A stretch of 64,000 bases of DNA from Cryptomeria japonica (lineage: Eukaryota > Streptophyta > Pinopsida > Cupressales > Cupressaceae): NCBI RefSeq assembly GCF_030272615.1, contig NC_081406.1, positions 460,004,072 through 460,068,071 of the forward strand, read 5' to 3'. Shown here piece by piece: positions 60,030 through 64,000 of the stretch. Made by a program: the position numbers and the translations under genes. Numbering within the stretch: the first letter of the stretch is position 1; every line of letters begins with the position of its first letter. Below the pieces are notes generated by a model that was not told the DNA's origin, did no database searches, and saw nothing but the letters and a program-made list of their open reading frames with translations.

Positions 60030-62655
60030 TAAAAAAACTCTGTTTAATTCCTTTAGTACATCTTTAATTAGTGAACATTGACCAGCCAAAAAAAATAGAT
60101 TGGTTCAATGGTGGATAAATGAATCGCACCATTTAGATATACTTCATCAACCTAATATGGTCCTAACCACCTTGTTTGCATCTTGATCTTATGATCCTTA
60201 TATTGTGAGTCATAAAGGAGAGTCCATTCACCCTTTTGCAACATTTTTGTCTTGATAAAGAGGTCTTTCCACTTAATTTAATATTTTTTCACTATCTCAA
60301 TACGATGGAAGGTTTCTCTTAAGATAAAATCAAGAGCATTAAGTTGCATCATTCTCTTTTTTTGGGCTGCTAATAAGTCCATAATGAATTAAAGTTTTTA
60401 CCTTAATGTATTGTGTTCAAACTCAATTGGAAGGAAATATTTTATCCCATAAACTATTTCATATGGTGTAAACAAGTTGTAGTCTTAGTAACAATCTATC
60501 AAAGAAATTGGCCTATGCCATATTTAAGTACCTTAGTAACAAACTATAAAAGCCTCTTTGATATAAAATATCACCAAGGATAGTGAAGTATGGTGTACAT
60601 TGGAGGAAAGTTTTGTGTTATTTATGTGAAAGGTTAGGTGGTGAAGTTTGACCATGGTGGTAAGCGTAAATATCATGATACTAGGGTGAATAAGGACCAA
60701 TAAATTGTCATATAAGTTCAAAATTAGGGACATTGTGTGGGTATTAATAATTTCTCAACAAGAACTTAGAATGTCGACTATTCTATGGCATATACAAGAC
60801 ACATTCAATTATGGCTATAGTATCATCAACTAGATTGTTTTTCCAACTGGATCTGCAAGAAATTATTCTTGAAACTATTTGCCATGTATTTGTAGGTGAT
60901 CAATTCACCATATTTTGTTTGATATTCATCATTAACCTTTTTTACTATTAGTTTAGAATAACCATAAACAAGGATGTGTTGGATATTCCATTGAATTGTT
61001 ATATTAAGACCAACAAGAAAAGCTTCATATTCAACAACATGGTTTGCACATGGAAAGCTAAATCTAAATGCTTTCAATATGGAATTTCCTTGAGTATAAA
61101 CAAGATTCAAATGCTTGCTCCATGACTAGTACAAGAACAATCGATACATAACTTCTATATAGAGGGCTCTTCACTAGTAAAGATAGATTCATCAAGATTA
61201 TCTATAACGAATGGATGATTATCTATAAGAGGTGCCTTAAATAATTGATCCATAGAAACCTATGCTTTAATTTCTTTTTTATCTTAAAATTTACTGTCAA
61301 ATTCACCTAACAACATTACCCTCTTAGCCATATTAATTGTAAGAGAATTTTTGAATAAGAAGCATTTGAATGGATCCAATTAATAAATGAGATTTGCTTG
61401 GTGACTAAGCATGTAATGTCACAATTTTTGTGTACAAAAAAGACTACTAAACATTACCATTCCATAGAAATATAGGAAAGCTCATTTTTCATGTGTTTGA
61501 TTGATAATAGATTGTTTTCTCACAATCTTGTTTATCATTTTTTGCTAAGAGTGCGCCCAAGGAGACTAATATAGTTGATATGTAGAAGTATGTGATTATT
61601 TTAATAGGAGACATAAGAACCATTGGTGATGCAATATAGTCTTTCATATGATCAAAATATTCTCAGTAGGATTCATTCCATTGAAACCCACCATTTTTCT
61701 TGAGAAGGTGGGGAAATGGTTGACATTTGTAAGAAGTTGTGCTATTAATCTTCATATGGCTAGTAGCTTTCCTTGAAGTCAATTATATTATTTTAAAATT
61801 TAAAAGGGGTGGCATATCCATGATAGTTGCAAACTTAGAAATATAAAAATCTATATATCATTGAGATATAATAAAGATCAAGAGTTTTTTGATGTTATAC
61901 CAAAAATACATTTCTTGGAATTAAGGCATATATATATATATATAAGGATTCAAATATAAATTCAAGGACATGAGTGGTATTCTCTTATTTTCTATTTTCC
62001 CATTTGAAATATCGTCTAAATAAACTTCCACAATTTCTATGGAGCATGTCATGAAATGTAACTATCATTGCCCTCTGATAAGTAGCTCCCACATTTATCA
62101 ATCTAAAGGTGTCACTTGATAGGAAAAGATACCTCAAGGGAATTATGAAAGAAATTTTGTGTTGGTCTATAATAACAATTCAAATATGATTACAACTCAA
62201 AAAACTATCCACAAGTGGTAGCATTTTATAACTAGCTACGAGATCAATAATTATGCCAATGTTGGAAGGATGAAAATCATCTTTTGGGCAAGATGCAATA
62301 ACATATTTGAAGGCTATACATATTCATATTCCTTTTATCTTTTTTGACATGAATTATAATGGATATCCATTCAAGATAGCCAATTGGGAGTATGAAGTTA
62401 ACATTTAAAAGTTTTTGTAGTTCTTCTTTGACTAGTAGGGCAATTTTAGGATGCATCTAATGTAGTTTTCCTTAATTGAAACTTAGCATTAAGAAAACCA
62501 TGCATGGAGGTGAACCAAAATACAAGGGTCCAATCCAAACATGTTAGCATAGGACCAATAAAAATATATGAAATGTGCTTTACAAAGTTGATGACACTCT
62601 GTGTTCGTTTGGAGGATTTTAAGATGTAAATATATAGATTATTTTTTATACCCAA
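60030..62655 (-). pseudogene. Tat-lineage Ty3 pol fragment (reverse transcriptase, RNase H, integrase end)
   Basis: Read leftwards: ANMFGLDP (about 62545), HPKIALLVKEELQKLLNVNF (about 62455), reverse transcriptase box YLDD (62011-62022), and RNase H at 61110-60826 (HVVEYEAFLVGLNITIQWNI, VKKVNDEYQTKYGELI) of the extra RNase H type found in Tat elements. Then comes the integrase end with YEIVYGIKYFLPIEFE (about 60470) and RWLGPY (about 60170). Every domain has many stops and shifts. Order is Ty3-like (reverse transcriptase before integrase). Confidence 0.8.
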
Positions 62656-62659
62656 ATTT

Positions 62660-63825
62660 TTATGAATACTAAGAGGTGCCGGGGGGGGTGGGGGTCAATT
62701 ACTATGCCCAAAATTTTAACAAAACTCTTAAGCAATTTTATTGCAGACCAATATAGTAGTTTAAACAATAAACCGATTAAAACACAAACAAGCCAAATAG
62801 CAAATAGAGAATTCGCCCACATAAGAACAATCACCATAACACAAGATATTTTGACGTGGAAACTTAAATGGGAAAAACCATGGTGAGTAAAACTCACAAG
62901 TCAACTATCTGCAAAATAGTAACTAGACCGGTTAAGGTCAGATTGTTTAAGGTCAGATCGGTTAAGGTCAGACCGGTTAAGGCCTTACAATTTTCTTCAT
63001 CAGAATACATCTTGCTAGGAATCCAGATCTTTGTTAGGAGATAAGTCTTGTTAAAGACTACCTTGTTAAAGGATTTCAGATTCACAACTATGAACCACCT
63101 TGTTAGAGGATTTACAAAAGGCTTGACTGGGCCTACCCGGTTAAGGATTTCATACTTGTCGAAGAGATTAGTAATCAATGAGTGAATGATCTAGACAATA
63201 GCATATAATGCTTGATTAGATCCTTGACAACTCTTTGTTAATGCATTGGAACATTACTTCAGTCTTCTATCATTTTCATGTTCAATCTCTATCACACGAT
63301 GCTTCTATAACAACTCCACTTCTTCAACATACATACACACATACATTCATTCCTATAAAAACCCTACACATGATGTCCTTAAATAGGAAGCTGATTTCAT
63401 GTCATTCCAATGAGATTGGATTACAATTTCGTAGGTTCAAAGCATCTAGACACATTTGGTAACACGACATAGAAGCACCGCCAAAGTGTCGGTGGATGAT
63501 AACTCATCACACTCTACCATTTTACTTCTTAAGCACAATATACCAATAAACAAAGACTGGTAAACTGGAACATAGTGTTCTAATAAAAAATATTGACTAC
63601 TACTAGGGGTCCTTGTTCTGCTTGAGGTCTTCAGTCATGCTTTGACCGGAAATCGTTTTCTGCAAAACATCGATAGTCTTCTACAAACAAAGACTATTCA
63701 TTCAATGGCATATAATACCAGTGTGAACAATACAACACATATTACCAGTGGAGATTAACTCATACATAAAATAAGTGTGTGTTCATGAATGACAATCACA
63801 ACTAAACATCATCAAAATACCAACA
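62660..63825 (-). mobile_element. Copia solo LTR inserted in the Tat pol
   Basis: Right end ACCAACA at 63825 (TGTTGG on the minus strand). Left side TTATGAATACTAAGAGG with a run of G (62681-62688), and the reversed block GACGTGGAAAC..GGGAAAAACCATGGTGAG (about 62853). Repeated GGTTAAGGTCAGA units lie at 62930-62975. AATTT is found on both sides (62655-62659 and 63826-63830), a likely target duplication, although the left LTR end lacks the usual TG/CA. Confidence 0.7.
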
Positions 63826-63830
63826 AATTT

Positions 63831-64000
63831 ATATCATTTTTATTTTCAATCAAGATTGCTAAGTGATATTTCCATTGTGGAAGTGCTAGGGGAAGATTGG
63901 ATTCCTCATGTAATAAGGCCTCTAAGAATTTTTCATCACTAAACAAATCTTTGTTTTCATCTTTTCTATGTTTGATAGCACATTAGAGAGGGATTCTCTA
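63831..64000 (-). other. Probable upstream remainder of the Tat pol fragment
   Basis: It follows the right-hand AATTT and should be the sequence once joined to 62655. No domain can be read in it because of stops in all frames. Confidence 0.3.

Noticed and set aside
1-64000. tRNA, rRNA or other structured RNA genes
   Set aside because: TGGTATCAGAGC sites are tRNA-complementary primer sites, not tRNA genes; no cloverleaf or rRNA sequence was recognised by eye.

Overview
The window looks like nuclear DNA of a seed plant with a large, repeat-filled genome. A conifer or other gymnosperm is my best guess, from the density of nested Copia and Ty3 elements, an intron swollen to 7.7 kb, and a broken plant-type ATAD2 gene. 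The species cannot be named from sequence alone. The DNA is AT-rich. I see no intact gene: every protein-coding signal is a retrotransposon or a decayed gene copy.

Layout. 1-1220: end of a Copia LTR. 1221-2996: mostly unrecognised, with a diverged 177-bp tandem repeat. 2997-5880: element A (+), an LTR with a gag of coiled coil plus four zinc knuckles and no pol. 5900-10278: Copia element B (-), badly decayed. 10279-12937: Copia element C (+), LTR and gag. 12938-14595: an inverted LTR (D) of C's family. 14596-16541: a further LTR and the 3' part of Copia element E (-). 16541-16777: a 30-bp tandem repeat. 16783-27270: a Ty3-type solo LTR of about 3.8 kb (5-bp duplication ACAAG) split by complete Copia element F (16826-23498, minus, duplication TAATC).

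27276-44214 is Ty3 Tat-lineage material: a plus-strand 3' end and LTR, then minus-strand element G (protease and gag domains, duplicated acidic ORFs, probable 5' LTR). G is cut by complete Copia element H (31302-38563, plus, duplication AAATG). 44938-45955 is a LINE fragment.

46066-58890 is an unprocessed pseudogene of a plant AAA-ATPase/bromodomain protein (ATAD2 / At1g05910 type). Most exon edges are readable, but stops, frameshifts, a damaged Walker A and a lost splice acceptor disable it. Its first intron holds a permuted non-autonomous Ty3-type element (47456-53745), and a Mutator-like element with 10-bp duplications sits in that element's LTR. 60030-64000 is decayed Tat pol (-) split by a Copia solo LTR.

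Insertion order can be read in places: Tat element, then giant LTR, then F; G, then H; gene copy, then Ty3-type element, then Mutator-like element; Tat pol, then solo LTR.
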